A DNA stretch of 64,000 nt from Mycolicibacter sp. MU0102 (GCF_963378105.1 NZ_OY726398.1:4216001-4280000); one strand, 5' to 3'. Positions 38,792-47,212 are shown, counted from the first letter of the stretch. The notes: a model not told the origin generated them from the sequence alone. Numbers and translations are program-made.

Positions 38792-39064
38792 ATGAGGTCG
38801 TCGGCCACGGCGATCAGGGACACTGACAGCGACAATGCCGGCATCTGGCTATGGCGAATTGTCGATGACTTTACTACTGAGCTCTCTGCCGATGACTGCC
38901 ACACCATCTACAACACCATCTCCAGCGGCCTGGCTGACGGCTGGCAGCCCACTCGGACTGAGGTTGCGAACCTGGTGGACTTCGCCCGCCAGCAGGCGGT
39001 AGCAGCGGAGCACGATTCCTTCGCCAGAAGGCCTCGCCGCCCTTCTGGCCGTGTTCAGCCCTGA
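38792..39064 (+). CDS. small hypothetical protein
   Basis: 90 codons from the ATG at 38792, preceded by a weak GAAGAAG. The middle (GIWLWRIVDDFTTELSADDCHTIYNTISSGLADGW split by a short helix break) looks like a compact helical protein, but I recognise no family. The last 14 or so codons run through the probable hpt terminator hairpin and overlap the hpt stop by 10 bases on the other strand, so the C-terminus is suspect. Confidence 0.45.
   Translation: MRSSATAIRDTDSDNAGIWLWRIVDDFTTELSADDCHTIYNTISSGLADGWQPTRTEVANLVDFARQQAVAAEHDSFARRPRRPSGRVQP
39023..39049 (-). terminator. hpt terminator hairpin
   Basis: GCCAGAAGG (39023-39031) and CCTTCTGGC (39041-39049) form a perfect 9-bp stem with a 9-base loop, 6 bases downstream of the hpt stop on the minus strand. 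It lies inside the end of the small plus-strand reading frame. Confidence 0.65.
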
Positions 39065-39681
39065 TAGACCCGCGGGTCCAGGGTGCCGATGTACGGCAGG
39101 TCGCGGTAGCGCTCGGCGTAGTCGAGGCCGTAGCCGACCACGAAGTCGTTCGGGATGTCGAAACCCACGTAGGCGATGTCGACGCCGGCGCCCAGCGCGT
39201 CGGGTTTGCGCAGCAGGGTGCACACCCGAAGGGACCGGGGCCGGCGGGTGGCCAGATTGCGCAGCAGCCACGACAGGGTCAGTCCGGAGTCGACGACGTC
39301 CTCGACGATCAACACGTCGCGGTCGCTGATGTCGCGGTCGAGGTCCTTGAGGATGCGCACCACCCCCGACGACGACGTCGAGGAACCGTAGGAGCTGACC
39401 GCCATGAACTCGAACTGCGTGGGCAGCGGAATCGCCCGGGCGAGATCGGTGACGAACAGCACCGCGCCTTTGAGCACGGTGATCAGCAGCAGGTCGCCGC
39501 TCTCGGCGCTGCCCCCGGCGTAGTCGGCGGCGATCTGCGCGGCAAGTTCGGCAGTGCGGGTCCGGATCTGCTCCTCGGTCAGCAACACCGATTTGATGTC
39601 ACCCGCGTACAACTCGGGTTTCTCCCCCGGCAAGATCGCAGCCACCAGCACAGCGTGCCATGGCGGGAGTTCGACAACCAA
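39055..39681 (-). CDS. hpt: hypoxanthine-guanine phosphoribosyltransferase
   Basis: Purine salvage: hypoxanthine or guanine plus PRPP to IMP or GMP. The PRPP loop is VLIVEDVVDSGLTLSWLL; LLITVLKGAVLFVTDL and SSYGSSTSSSG are further conserved segments. The C-terminus GTLDPRVYQG matches M. tuberculosis Hpt. The start is uncertain: the coordinates use a TTG at 39681 (208 residues), while an in-frame GTG at 39651 would give 198; neither has a ribosome site. It follows tilS by 28 bases. Confidence 0.95.
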   Translation of the reverse strand: MVVELPPWHAVLVAAILPGEKPELYAGDIKSVLLTEEQIRTRTAELAAQIAADYAGGSAESGDLLLITVLKGAVLFVTDLARAIPLPTQFEFMAVSSYGSSTSSSGVVRILKDLDRDISDRDVLIVEDVVDSGLTLSWLLRNLATRRPRSLRVCTLLRKPDALGAGVDIAYVGFDIPNDFVVGYGLDYAERYRDLPYIGTLDPRVYQG

Positions 39682-39709
39682 CTGCAGCGGAGGAAATCAC
39701 GCCCGCGGC

Positions 39710-40672
39710 TTAGACCGGCTCGCTGCGCAGCCGCAGCAGGCCGTCGCCGCGAACCGCGAACAGCCGCTGTCCGCGCAGGTCCGATCCGATCGCCACTCCC
39801 CCTTGGCCGCGCCAGGCGGTCACCAGCCGGTCCACCGCGCGGATCTGCAGGTCGGTCAGGCCGCGCCCGCCTCCGTCGATCAGCCAGCGCCGGATCACCG
39901 CCAGGCGCACCGGGCCCGCCAAGGCCGCCAGCGCAGCAGCGTCCAACGCGGCGCCCGCGGTGGCTCCGGGCAGTGCCTGCTCGGCCAAGGCATCGATGAG
40001 CTCGGTGTTCTCCCGCAGTGCGATCGCCGTCCGGGCCAGGGCTTCGGCTACCCCGCCGTCCAGCACGTCCTCCAACAGGGGCAGCACTTCGGCGCGCAGC
40101 CGCACCCGAGTGAAGCGGTCGTCACTGTTGTGCGGGTCGAGCCACGGCGTCAGCCCCAGTTCGGCGCAGGCTTGCGCGGTCTGCGCACGTCGCACCCCCA
40201 GCAGTGGCCGGCACCACGGTGGGTCGTACGGCCGCATCCCGGCCATCGACCGGGCTCCCGAACCTCGGCCCAGCCCGAGCAGCACTGTCTCGGCCTGATC
40301 GTCGAGTGTGTGTCCCAGCAGTACAGGGTCCCGGCCGCGAGCATCGGCCAGCGCGGCGTAACGGGCCGTGCGCGCCGCCGCCTCCGGACCGCCCTGGGCT
40401 CCGACGGTCACCGGAATAACCTGCGCATCAACGCATCCCAGCTCGAGCGCCTGACGGCGCGCGGTCTCGGCCACCTGGGCCGAATCGGCTTGCAGGCCAT
40501 GGTCGACGATCAGCGCGGTGGTGGGCCGCATCCGGACTGCGACAGCAGTCAGCGCCAGCGAATCGGGTCCACCGGACAACGCGACCGCCCAGCCTGCCCC
40601 CTGCGACAGAAACTGCTCGGCGTACGCCCCCAACGCGGCGCGCAGCGCGGCTACAGCACCCGGTCGATCCAC
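39710..40672 (-). CDS. tilS: tRNA(Ile)-lysidine synthetase
   Basis: Converts the wobble cytidine of tRNA-Ile(CAU) to lysidine using ATP and lysine; essential for AUA decoding. I start it at the GTG at 40672 (MDRPGAVAALRAAL, 320 residues, 323 in M. tuberculosis); the longer open frame lies over the DUF2342 gene. The ATP-binding P-loop SGGPDS is at residues 33-38, followed by LIVDHGLQ, GHTLDDQAET and MRPYDPPWCRPLLGVRR. Overlaps the upstream gene by 22 bases. Confidence 0.95.
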   Translation of the reverse strand: MDRPGAVAALRAALGAYAEQFLSQGAGWAVALSGGPDSLALTAVAVRMRPTTALIVDHGLQADSAQVAETARRQALELGCVDAQVIPVTVGAQGGPEAAARTARYAALADARGRDPVLLGHTLDDQAETVLLGLGRGSGARSMAGMRPYDPPWCRPLLGVRRAQTAQACAELGLTPWLDPHNSDDRFTRVRLRAEVLPLLEDVLDGGVAEALARTAIALRENTELIDALAEQALPGATAGAALDAAALAALAGPVRLAVIRRWLIDGGGRGLTDLQIRAVDRLVTAWRGQGGVAIGSDLRGQRLFAVRGDGLLRLRSEPV

Positions 40673-41685
40673 CGCTGGGGCTCTTCGATCTCGGCGGGCA
40701 GCGGCAGGGTCTGCGGACCAGACCACACCGCGTTGAACCGGTCCATACCGACGCGGCCGACCACGGCGTCGACGAAGGCCTTGCCGCGGGTGTACTGGCT
40801 CATCTTGGCGTCGAGGCCCAGCAACGCCCGCAACAGTCGTTGCAGCGGCGGCTGGCTGCGCTGACGGCGTTCCTCGAAGCGGTTCCGAATGGTCGCCACC
40901 GACGGCACCGCCATCGGCCCGACCGCGTCCATCACGTGGTCGGCGTGGCCTTCGAGCAGCGTGCCCAGCATCAGCAACTGGTCCAGCGCGGTGCGCTGCT
41001 CCTCGGACTGCACCGCCCGCACCAGGCCCAGGATCCCCGACGGGCCCGGCGACTCGGCATCGTTCTGGCGGCCCCGCAGATAGTCGGCCAGCCGGCCCAC
41101 CACCTGGGTCAGATCCGGGCTGCTGTCGCCGGTCAGTACCGACAGGGCATCCGACATGTAGCCGGCCAGCCACGGGTTGACGCTGAACTGCACGCGGTGC
41201 GTCACCTCGTGCAGGCACACCCACAATCGGAAGTCGGCCGGCGTCACCTGCAGCTGGCGCTCGACGGCGACCACGTTGGGATAGACCAGCAGTAGCGCGC
41301 CACCGCCCGCACAGAACGGGTCGTATTGGCCGAGGATGCCCGACGAGACGAAGGCCAGCACCGCGCCGGTCTGCGCCCCGGTCAGCCGGCTGGTGAGGAA
41401 ACCGGAGGGCCGCTCGGAGGCGCCCATCATCACCCGCATCGATTCGGCGGCCGCGGCGATCCACTGCCGCCGGTCGACTACGCGGGCGTCGGGGACCGGG
41501 CCATCGTCGCCGAGACCCGTGACCTCTCGGACCAGCGGTTCTGCCGCGCGGGCGCTGGCGTGCAGTTCCTCGATGACCTGGCGGCGCGTGTAGTCGGTCA
41601 TCGGCGGTGCGGGCCGTGCCAGCCAGCCACCGACCGTCGCGGCGAACTCAAAGTCCACCGCGCCCCCGACGTCCGATTCGCTCAT
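40651..41685 (-). CDS. DUF2342 zinc metallopeptidase-like protein
   Basis: 344 residues from the ATG at 41685; an ATG two codons upstream (41691) is equally possible. Contains a zincin HEVTH motif (about residues 159-163) in LWVCLHEVTHRVQF, and later LLEGHADHVMDAVG, which could give a further ligand. Corresponds to Rv3626c. Annotated in some genomes as coenzyme F420 biosynthesis-associated; the protease activity is unproven. The ATG overlaps the dacB stop (ATGA) and the stop overlaps tilS, so dacB-DUF2342-tilS-hpt form one unit. Confidence 0.88.
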   Translation of the reverse strand: MSESDVGGAVDFEFAATVGGWLARPAPPMTDYTRRQVIEELHASARAAEPLVREVTGLGDDGPVPDARVVDRRQWIAAAAESMRVMMGASERPSGFLTSRLTGAQTGAVLAFVSSGILGQYDPFCAGGGALLLVYPNVVAVERQLQVTPADFRLWVCLHEVTHRVQFSVNPWLAGYMSDALSVLTGDSSPDLTQVVGRLADYLRGRQNDAESPGPSGILGLVRAVQSEEQRTALDQLLMLGTLLEGHADHVMDAVGPMAVPSVATIRNRFEERRQRSQPPLQRLLRALLGLDAKMSQYTRGKAFVDAVVGRVGMDRFNAVWSGPQTLPLPAEIEEPQRWIDRVL

Positions 41686-43058
41686 CCGCATCCGCAGGTT
41701 CGCAGCACCGCGGCCAGCGCGTCGATCGCCGTGCGCCCGGTGGGTCCGGCGTCGTTGGAGATGAACGCAAACGTCAGCACCCGCTGGTCCCGGTCGGTGA
41801 CGATGCCGGCCAGCGCATTGGTGCGGGTCAGCGAGCCGGTCTTGGCCCGCAGCCAGCCGGCCGCGCCGCGCCCGGTCTTGGGGTTGAGGAACCGCTCGGA
41901 CAGCGTGCCGCTGCCGCCGGCGACCGGCAGCATGTCCAGCAGCGGGCGCAGCTCGGGCAGGTCCGGCCCTGCGGCCGCCTGCACCACCGCATCGAGGGTC
42001 CGAGCCGACAACCGGTCGTCGACCGACAATCCGCTGGAGTCCTGCAGGTTGGCTCCGCTGACCGCGATGTGGGCGGTGGCCAGCCGGTTGGTCACCGCGT
42101 CGACGGCTCCGGCAAACGAGCGGGGCCGGCCCATCGCCGCGGCCACCTCGCGAGCGATGGATTCGGCCATCACGTTGTCCGAGGCGTTCATCATCTCGCC
42201 GAGGCGGACCACCAGCGGTGCCGATCGAACGGCGCCCAGCTCGCGTCCGGTCACCGACGAGGAGGCAATGCTCACGTTGTCGGGGTCGATGCCCAACTCT
42301 GCGGCCAAAGCCTTTCCGGCGTCCAGCGCGGGCGTCGTCGATCGCCGGGACTCGACGGTGGTCGGCTGGACCCGCCCGCCGTCGACCATCACCGCCTCGA
42401 TCGGGGCGATGTCACCGCCTTCGATGTCCTCGGCATCCCACCCCTGGGCCATGGTCGGGCCGGTGAACGCCGACGTGTCGACCTGCACCTCGGTGACGCT
42501 CACCCCGCTGCGGCGCACCTGCTCGGCCAGATCGCTGATGCGCGCGGCTTCGCGATACCAGGTGTCCTGACCGACCTCGGCCGTCGACAACGTGGGGTCC
42601 CCGCCACCCACCAGCACCACCACTCCGGGCTGATCGCTCGCCGTCACCCGGGTGGTGACCCGGGCGCCCTGATCCAGCGCCAGCAGGGCAGCCGCTGCGG
42701 TGAGCACCTTGTTGGTGGACGCCGGCTGCATCGGCAGGTCTTCCTGTTGGGTCCACAGCGCCTTGCCGGTCAGTGCATCGGTGATGCGGCCGGTGAGCCG
42801 GCCCAGATTCGGGTCGGCCAACGCCTGGGCCATGGCGGCGGCCAGTGCAGTGCCGACCGGCACCGGGGCGTCGTCGGAGACCGGAACCACCCCGGGTTTG
42901 GCGGTCGCCACCGGTGCCGGCGACACGACGCGCGCACCTGCGCCGGATTCGTCCGGGAGCACAACGACCGCCAAGACCACCACGGCGGCGGCCAGCGCCA
43001 GCACCGCGGCCGCGATACCCAGATGCGCGCTGCTGTGTCGCCACCGAGTGGGTTGCAT
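41682..43058 (-). CDS. dacB: D-alanyl-D-alanine carboxypeptidase/endopeptidase (PBP4 type)
   Basis: 458-residue low-molecular-mass penicillin-binding protein that trims peptidoglycan stem peptides outside the membrane. One N-terminal hydrophobic segment (about 14-35) is a signal anchor. Catalytic motifs: SxxK at 114-117 (PASTNKVL), SDN in NASDNVMAES, and KTG in RAKTGSLTRTN. Corresponds to Rv3627c. It is divergent from ppa. Confidence 0.95.
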   Translation of the reverse strand: MQPTRWRHSSAHLGIAAAVLALAAAVVVLAVVVLPDESGAGARVVSPAPVATAKPGVVPVSDDAPVPVGTALAAAMAQALADPNLGRLTGRITDALTGKALWTQQEDLPMQPASTNKVLTAAAALLALDQGARVTTRVTASDQPGVVVLVGGGDPTLSTAEVGQDTWYREAARISDLAEQVRRSGVSVTEVQVDTSAFTGPTMAQGWDAEDIEGGDIAPIEAVMVDGGRVQPTTVESRRSTTPALDAGKALAAELGIDPDNVSIASSSVTGRELGAVRSAPLVVRLGEMMNASDNVMAESIAREVAAAMGRPRSFAGAVDAVTNRLATAHIAVSGANLQDSSGLSVDDRLSARTLDAVVQAAAGPDLPELRPLLDMLPVAGGSGTLSERFLNPKTGRGAAGWLRAKTGSLTRTNALAGIVTDRDQRVLTFAFISNDAGPTGRTAIDALAAVLRTCGCG

Positions 43059-43126
43059 GTCTCTCCTCCGCTGTCAGGCGCAATTGTGCCGGACGGGCGG
43101 AGTCCGGGCGTGAATCCGGGCCGCTC

Positions 43127-43132
43127 TAGACT
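43127..43132 (+). promoter_or_regulatory. -10 box of a predicted leaderless ppa transcript
   Basis: TAGACT ends 6 bases before the ppa GTG at 43139 and no Shine-Dalgarno is present, so the mRNA probably begins at the start codon. Confidence 0.55.
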
Positions 43133-43138
43133 GACCCG

Positions 43139-43627
43139 GTGCAATTCGACGTGACCATCGAAATCCCCAAGGGCCAGCGCAACAAGTACGAGGTCGACCA
43201 CGCCACCGGGCGTGTCAAGCTCGACCGCTACCTGTACACGCCGATGGGCTACCCCACCGACTACGGCTTCATCGAGGACACCCTCGGCGAGGACGGCGAC
43301 CCGCTGGACGCGATGGTGCTGCTGCCGCAGTCGGTGTTCCCGGGTGTGCTGGTCGAGGCACGTCCGGTCGGGATGTTCCAGATGACCGACGAAGCCGGCG
43401 GCGACGCCAAGGTGCTGTGCGTGCCGGCCGGTGACCACCGGTGGGACCACATCCAGGACATCAGCGACGTGCCCGCCTACGAGCTGGACGCGATCAAGCA
43501 CTTCTTCGTGCACTACAAGGACCTGGAGCCGGGCAAGTTCGTCAAGGCCGCCGACTGGGTTGACCGCGCCGAAGCCGAGGCCGAGATCACCCGGTCGATC
43601 GAGCGGTTCAAGACCTCCGGTCACTGA
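43139..43627 (+). CDS. ppa: inorganic pyrophosphatase
   Basis: Hydrolyses pyrophosphate to phosphate, pulling biosynthetic reactions forward; cytoplasmic, Mg-dependent family I enzyme. 162 residues, nearly identical in pattern to Rv3628. GTG start at 43139 (MQFDVTIEIPKGQRNKYE). The signature is in EDGDPLDAMVLLP with the metal-binding aspartates. Its stop overlaps the convergent TetR gene by 20 bases, so the two 3' ends are antisense to each other. Confidence 0.98.
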   Translation: MQFDVTIEIPKGQRNKYEVDHATGRVKLDRYLYTPMGYPTDYGFIEDTLGEDGDPLDAMVLLPQSVFPGVLVEARPVGMFQMTDEAGGDAKVLCVPAGDHRWDHIQDISDVPAYELDAIKHFFVHYKDLEPGKFVKAADWVDRAEAEAEITRSIERFKTSGH

Positions 43628-44306
43628 CCCCCAACACGTCCAGCAGCAGCGCGAGCTGGGCGTCGAACAACGCCCGCGGCGCCGATAGGGTGTCCGCGCC
43701 GTAACCACCGAACACTTCCAAGCTGACCGCGCCCACGAGGGCGGCCCACAGCAGGAAGCATTTGGCGACGACGCCATCGTCGCCGGGGAAGCCGAACTCC
43801 GCGCGGAGTCGCTCGAAGTCTGCCGATAGCGGTTGCGCTGCACCGCTTTTGCCGGACGCGATATCGCCGGCCGCGATTCCCGCCGCGATCGCTTCGAAGA
43901 ATGCACCGACAACCCGGGTACCTGGTGCCACGGTCTGCTCAGCCGGCGCGTGGTAGCCGGGAACCGGGCTGCCGTACAGCAGCGTCCACCCGGCAGGATG
44001 GGCCAGCGCCCAGTCCCGCACCGCGTGGGCGATCGTCACGATGTCCTGGCGCCACGGCACCGGCGACGCCGATGCGCGGGCCCGGCCCACAGCATCGGCC
44101 AGATCGTTGTAGGCGTCGACCAGCAGCAGGGTGATCAACTCGTCGCGGCTGCCCACGTACCGGTAGACCGCCGAGGACACCATGCCCACATCGCGGGCGA
44201 CCGCGCGCAGCGACAGCCCGGCCGCCCCGTGGGTGCGCAGATGATGCCGTCCGACCTCGATGATCTGCGCCTCGATGCGTTCCCGCGACTCCTGCCGTTT
44301 TCCCAC
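43608..44306 (-). CDS. TetR family transcriptional regulator
   Basis: 232 residues from a GTG. The N-terminal helix-turn-helix is in GLSLRAVARDVGMVSSAVYRYVGSRDELI (about 33-62); the C-terminal ligand-binding domain is of the WHG/TetR_C_33 type. It is divergent from the deazaflavin oxidoreductase gene, with two similar palindromes between them. The one at 44328-44340 adjoins the likely -10 (TTATCT, minus strand) of tetR itself, so autorepression and control of the neighbour are expected. Ligand unknown. Confidence 0.92.
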   Translation of the reverse strand: MGKRQESRERIEAQIIEVGRHHLRTHGAAGLSLRAVARDVGMVSSAVYRYVGSRDELITLLLVDAYNDLADAVGRARASASPVPWRQDIVTIAHAVRDWALAHPAGWTLLYGSPVPGYHAPAEQTVAPGTRVVGAFFEAIAAGIAAGDIASGKSGAAQPLSADFERLRAEFGFPGDDGVVAKCFLLWAALVGAVSLEVFGGYGADTLSAPRALFDAQLALLLDVLGVSDRRS

Positions 44307-44327
44307 GGCACCAGTCTGACAGATAAG

Positions 44328-44340
44328 AGAGCACCGCTCT
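44328..44340. promoter_or_regulatory. TetR operator candidate 1
   Basis: AGAGC-ACC-GCTCT palindrome, 22 bases upstream of the tetR start. It shares its core with a second site 51 bases away; the pair is absent elsewhere in the reading of this region. Confidence 0.7.
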
Positions 44341-44376
44341 TGCTTTGCCCCCTGCGATGTGTCACGATCAGAAAAA

Positions 44377-44393
44377 CGAGAGCGCCGCTCTCG
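44377..44393. promoter_or_regulatory. TetR operator candidate 2
   Basis: CGAGAGC-GCC-GCTCTCG, a perfect 7-bp-arm palindrome 23 bases upstream of the deazaflavin oxidoreductase ATG. Same AGAGC-RCC-GCTCT core as site 1, differing at one spacer base. GATATC right after it may be part of the -10 region. Confidence 0.75.
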
Positions 44394-44416
44394 ATATCGC
44401 GAGTAAGGGGACGACC

Positions 44417-44854
44417 ATGGCCACCGGATACGACCGACCCAATGCCGCCGCCCGGTTCGCCAATACGGTGATCCGCAAGTTGGCCGAGGCGGGCATCAGC
44501 ATTGCCGGCACCCGCGCGATCTCCGTGCGCGGCCGCAAGAGCGGCAAGCGCCGTGGTGTCGTGATCAATCTGCTGACCGTCGAGGGGGTGGACTACCTGG
44601 TCTCGCCGCGGGGCAACACCGAGTGGGTTCGCAATGTGCGCGCCGCCGGTGAGATCGAGGTCGGGCCCCGGTGGCGGCCGCGCTCGGCTCAAGCCACCGA
44701 AGTCCGCGACGACGATAAACCGGAGGTGCTGCGCCGCTACCTTCAACGGTGGTACTGGCAGGTCAAGGGATACGTAGCGGGGCTGACGCCGGAGTCCAGC
44801 GACGACGAGCTGCGGGCCGCAGCACCGTCGTTCCCGGTCTTCTCACTGCGTTGA
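44417..44854 (+). CDS. deazaflavin (F420)-dependent nitroreductase family protein
   Basis: 145 residues from the ATG at 44417, with AAGGGG 6 bases upstream. Split beta-barrel of the Ddn/PNPOx-like F420 family: RAISVRGRKSGKRRGVVINLLTV holds the cofactor-binding RKSG-type segment, followed by VSPRGNTEWVRNVRAAGE. Ddn itself activates pretomanid; most paralogues have unknown substrates. Probably repressed by the adjacent TetR. The stop overlaps the convergent terC-like gene by 12 bases. Confidence 0.9.
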   Translation: MATGYDRPNAAARFANTVIRKLAEAGISIAGTRAISVRGRKSGKRRGVVINLLTVEGVDYLVSPRGNTEWVRNVRAAGEIEVGPRWRPRSAQATEVRDDDKPEVLRRYLQRWYWQVKGYVAGLTPESSDDELRAAAPSFPVFSLR

Positions 44855-45832
44855 GGTCGCCCCACGGGTCCGGTACAGGCTGGCCACCGTCGTCAGCGCC
44901 AACACTCCCACCACGACCCCCAGGCTGACCGGGGTGGGGATCTCCGGGACGTTGAGCGGCCGGCCGGAGTTGATGAACCACACCTCGTTGGTGCGCAGCG
45001 CATGCAACACCATCCGCACGCCAATGAACCCCAGGATCACCGCCAGGCCTTGGGACAGATACACGAACCGGCCCAGCAACTTGCCGAGAATGAAGTAGAG
45101 CTGGCGCAGCCCCATCAGGGCGAACACGTTGGCGGTGAACACCAGATAGGGCTGACGCGTCAGTCCGTAGATCGCCGGAATCGAGTCCATCGCGAACACC
45201 ACGTCGGTGGTGCCCAACGCCAACCCCACCAGGAACATCGGCGTGACAGCCCAAGCCCCTGAACTGTCCCGGATGAAGAACCGCACGCCGGACCAGCGAT
45301 CGGTGGCGTTGAAGTGGGTGCGAGCAAACCGCACGATGAAGTTGTTGCCGCCTTCGCCCTCCCCTTCGCCGGTGGGGTCGTCGTGGCGGAGCAGTTTGAT
45401 CGCGGTGTAGGCCATGAAGGCACCGAACACATAGAACGTCCAGGACAGCCGCTGCACCGCGACCCCGCCGAGCGCGATGAACACCGCCCGGAACGACAGC
45501 GCCATGACGATGCCGACGAACAGCGCCTCCTGCCGGTACTTCTTGGGCACGTTGAAGCTGTTCATGATGATCACGAACACGAACAGGTTGTCGACCGAGA
45601 GGCTGTACTCGGTCAGCCAGCCGGCATAGAACTGCATGCCGTACTTCGCGCCGTGAAAATGCCACACCCAGACGCCGAACGCCACCGCCAGGCTGAGGTA
45701 GAACGTCAGCCATCCCGCGATCTCGCGGATCGACGGCTCGTGCACCCGCCGGCCGATGATCAGCAGGTCGAATCCGAGCACTGCGCCCAGCCCCGCGAAT
45801 GTCAGCAGCCATTCCAGCAGCGACGGGTCCAA
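44843..45832 (-). CDS. TerC family integral membrane protein
   Basis: 329 residues, nine or so membrane helices. TTG start at 45832 supported by GGAGG 7 bases upstream. Conserved TerC/Alx features: FDLLIIGRR in TM1, TEYSLSVDNLFVFVIIMNSF, and GTTDVVFAMDSIPAIYGLT, whose acidic residues line the transport site. Members of the family export manganese and influence metal homeostasis and metalation of secreted proteins. A hydrophilic loop with DPTGEGEGEGG is in the middle. Confidence 0.93.
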   Translation of the reverse strand: MDPSLLEWLLTFAGLGAVLGFDLLIIGRRVHEPSIREIAGWLTFYLSLAVAFGVWVWHFHGAKYGMQFYAGWLTEYSLSVDNLFVFVIIMNSFNVPKKYRQEALFVGIVMALSFRAVFIALGGVAVQRLSWTFYVFGAFMAYTAIKLLRHDDPTGEGEGEGGNNFIVRFARTHFNATDRWSGVRFFIRDSSGAWAVTPMFLVGLALGTTDVVFAMDSIPAIYGLTRQPYLVFTANVFALMGLRQLYFILGKLLGRFVYLSQGLAVILGFIGVRMVLHALRTNEVWFINSGRPLNVPEIPTPVSLGVVVGVLALTTVASLYRTRGATSTQ

Positions 45833-45894
45833 CAGCGGGCCTCCGGTCAGCGAGTCAGTTCAGCGGGCTGCCCGACGGTACCCCGCGGCCCGCT

Positions 45895-45900
45895 TAGTAT
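45895..45900 (+). promoter_or_regulatory. -10 box of a predicted leaderless transcript
   Basis: TAGTAT lies 7 bases before the GTG at 45908 of the polytopic membrane protein; no Shine-Dalgarno is seen. Confidence 0.5.
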
Positions 45901-45907
45901 TTTCGCC

Positions 45908-47185
45908 GTGGTGACCGATGTGGGTGGTACCGGATCCCCCGGGTTCCCCCGTGGGCTGACCACCGGTCCCGTCGCCCGAGCCAGTATGGCCCGGGTCGGC
46001 ACCGCAACCCTGCTCAGCGCGCTGTGCGGCTACGCGGTGCTGTATCTGGCGGCGCGTGATCTGGACCCGGCGGGTTTCTCGGTGTTCGGCGTGTTCTGGG
46101 GTGCATTCGGACTGGTCAACGGCGCCGCCAACGGCCTGCTGCAGGAGACCACCCGGGAAGTCCGGTTCGCCGGAGACTCCACGCGCGAGCGCCCCTCCAC
46201 CGCACACACCCGCCCGCTGCGGGTGGCCGGACTGAGCGGGCTGGTGGCGGCCGCGGTGGTCGCCGCCAGTTCGCCGTTGTGGAGCGGCCACGTGTTCGTC
46301 GAGGCGCGCTGGCTGTCGGTCGGGCTGCTGTGCTTTGGTCTGGCCAACTTCGCGGTGCACGCCACGCTGCTCGGCATGTTGGCCGGCGCCAACCGCTGGA
46401 CGCAGTACGGCGCGCTGATGGTGACCGATGCGAGCGTCCGGGTGGCCGTGGCCACCGCGACGTTCGTCGTCGGCTGGGGCCTGGTCGGATTCTTGTGGGC
46501 CACCGTGGCCGGCGCGCTGGCCTGGCTACTGCTGCTGGCCGCCTCACCCACGGCCCGCTCCGCAGCGCGACTGCTGACTCCGGTGAGCACGGCGGGATTC
46601 CTGCGCGGCGCGGCGCATTCGATAACCGCAGCCGGGGCCAGCGCGATCCTGGTGATGGGTTTTCCGGTGCTGCTGCAGGCCACCTACGGCGAATTGGGTG
46701 CTGCGGGCGGCGTGGTGATCCTGGCGGTCACGGTGACCCGGGCACCGCTACTGGTGCCGTTGACCGCTATGCAGGGCAACCTGATCGCGCACTTCGTCGA
46801 CCAGCGGGGCCGCCGGCTACGGGCACTGCGCACGCCCGCGGCGGCCGTCGCCGCACTGGGCGCGGTGGGCACGGTGGCGGCGGGCCTGCTCGGACCTTGG
46901 CTGCTGCGCACGGTGTTCGGCGCGGATTATCGTGCCGACGGGCTGCTGCTGGCCGGACTGACAACAGCAGCCACGGCGATCGCGCTGCTGACGCTGACCG
47001 GGGCGGCGACGGTGGCCGCGGCACTGCACCGCGCCTATGCCCTGGGGTGGGTGGGCGCCACGGTGGCCTCGACCTTGCTCCTGCTGCTGCCGTTGGACCT
47101 ACCGACCAGAACCGTGGTCGCCCTGCTGTGCGGTCCCCTGGTGGGAATCGTCGTGCATCTAGCCGCGTTGCGCACCGATTCGTAA
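45908..47185 (+). CDS. polytopic membrane protein, Rv3630-like (polysaccharide flippase-like)
   Basis: 425 residues from a GTG at 45908 (the next codon is also GTG); the frame is open much further upstream, but that part lies antiparallel to terC. About twelve membrane helices in the arrangement of the MOP/polysaccharide-transport superfamily. The N-terminus MARVGTATLLSALCGYAVLYLAAR contains the first helix. It precedes a GT2 transferase and a DUF2304 protein in the order Rv3630-Rv3631-Rv3632, so it may move a lipid-linked sugar across the membrane; that role is inferred. Confidence 0.82.
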   Translation: MVTDVGGTGSPGFPRGLTTGPVARASMARVGTATLLSALCGYAVLYLAARDLDPAGFSVFGVFWGAFGLVNGAANGLLQETTREVRFAGDSTRERPSTAHTRPLRVAGLSGLVAAAVVAASSPLWSGHVFVEARWLSVGLLCFGLANFAVHATLLGMLAGANRWTQYGALMVTDASVRVAVATATFVVGWGLVGFLWATVAGALAWLLLLAASPTARSAARLLTPVSTAGFLRGAAHSITAAGASAILVMGFPVLLQATYGELGAAGGVVILAVTVTRAPLLVPLTAMQGNLIAHFVDQRGRRLRALRTPAAAVAALGAVGTVAAGLLGPWLLRTVFGADYRADGLLLAGLTTAATAIALLTLTGAATVAAALHRAYALGWVGATVASTLLLLLPLDLPTRTVVALLCGPLVGIVVHLAALRTDS

Positions 47186-47212
47186 GCCGGGCAGGCGTGT
47201 ATTTTCTAAACC

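Noticed and set aside
45314..45907. 200-codon N-terminal extension of the Rv3630-like membrane protein
   Set aside because: Antisense to terC and rich in His/Arg/Gln; the hydrophobic protein begins after 45908.
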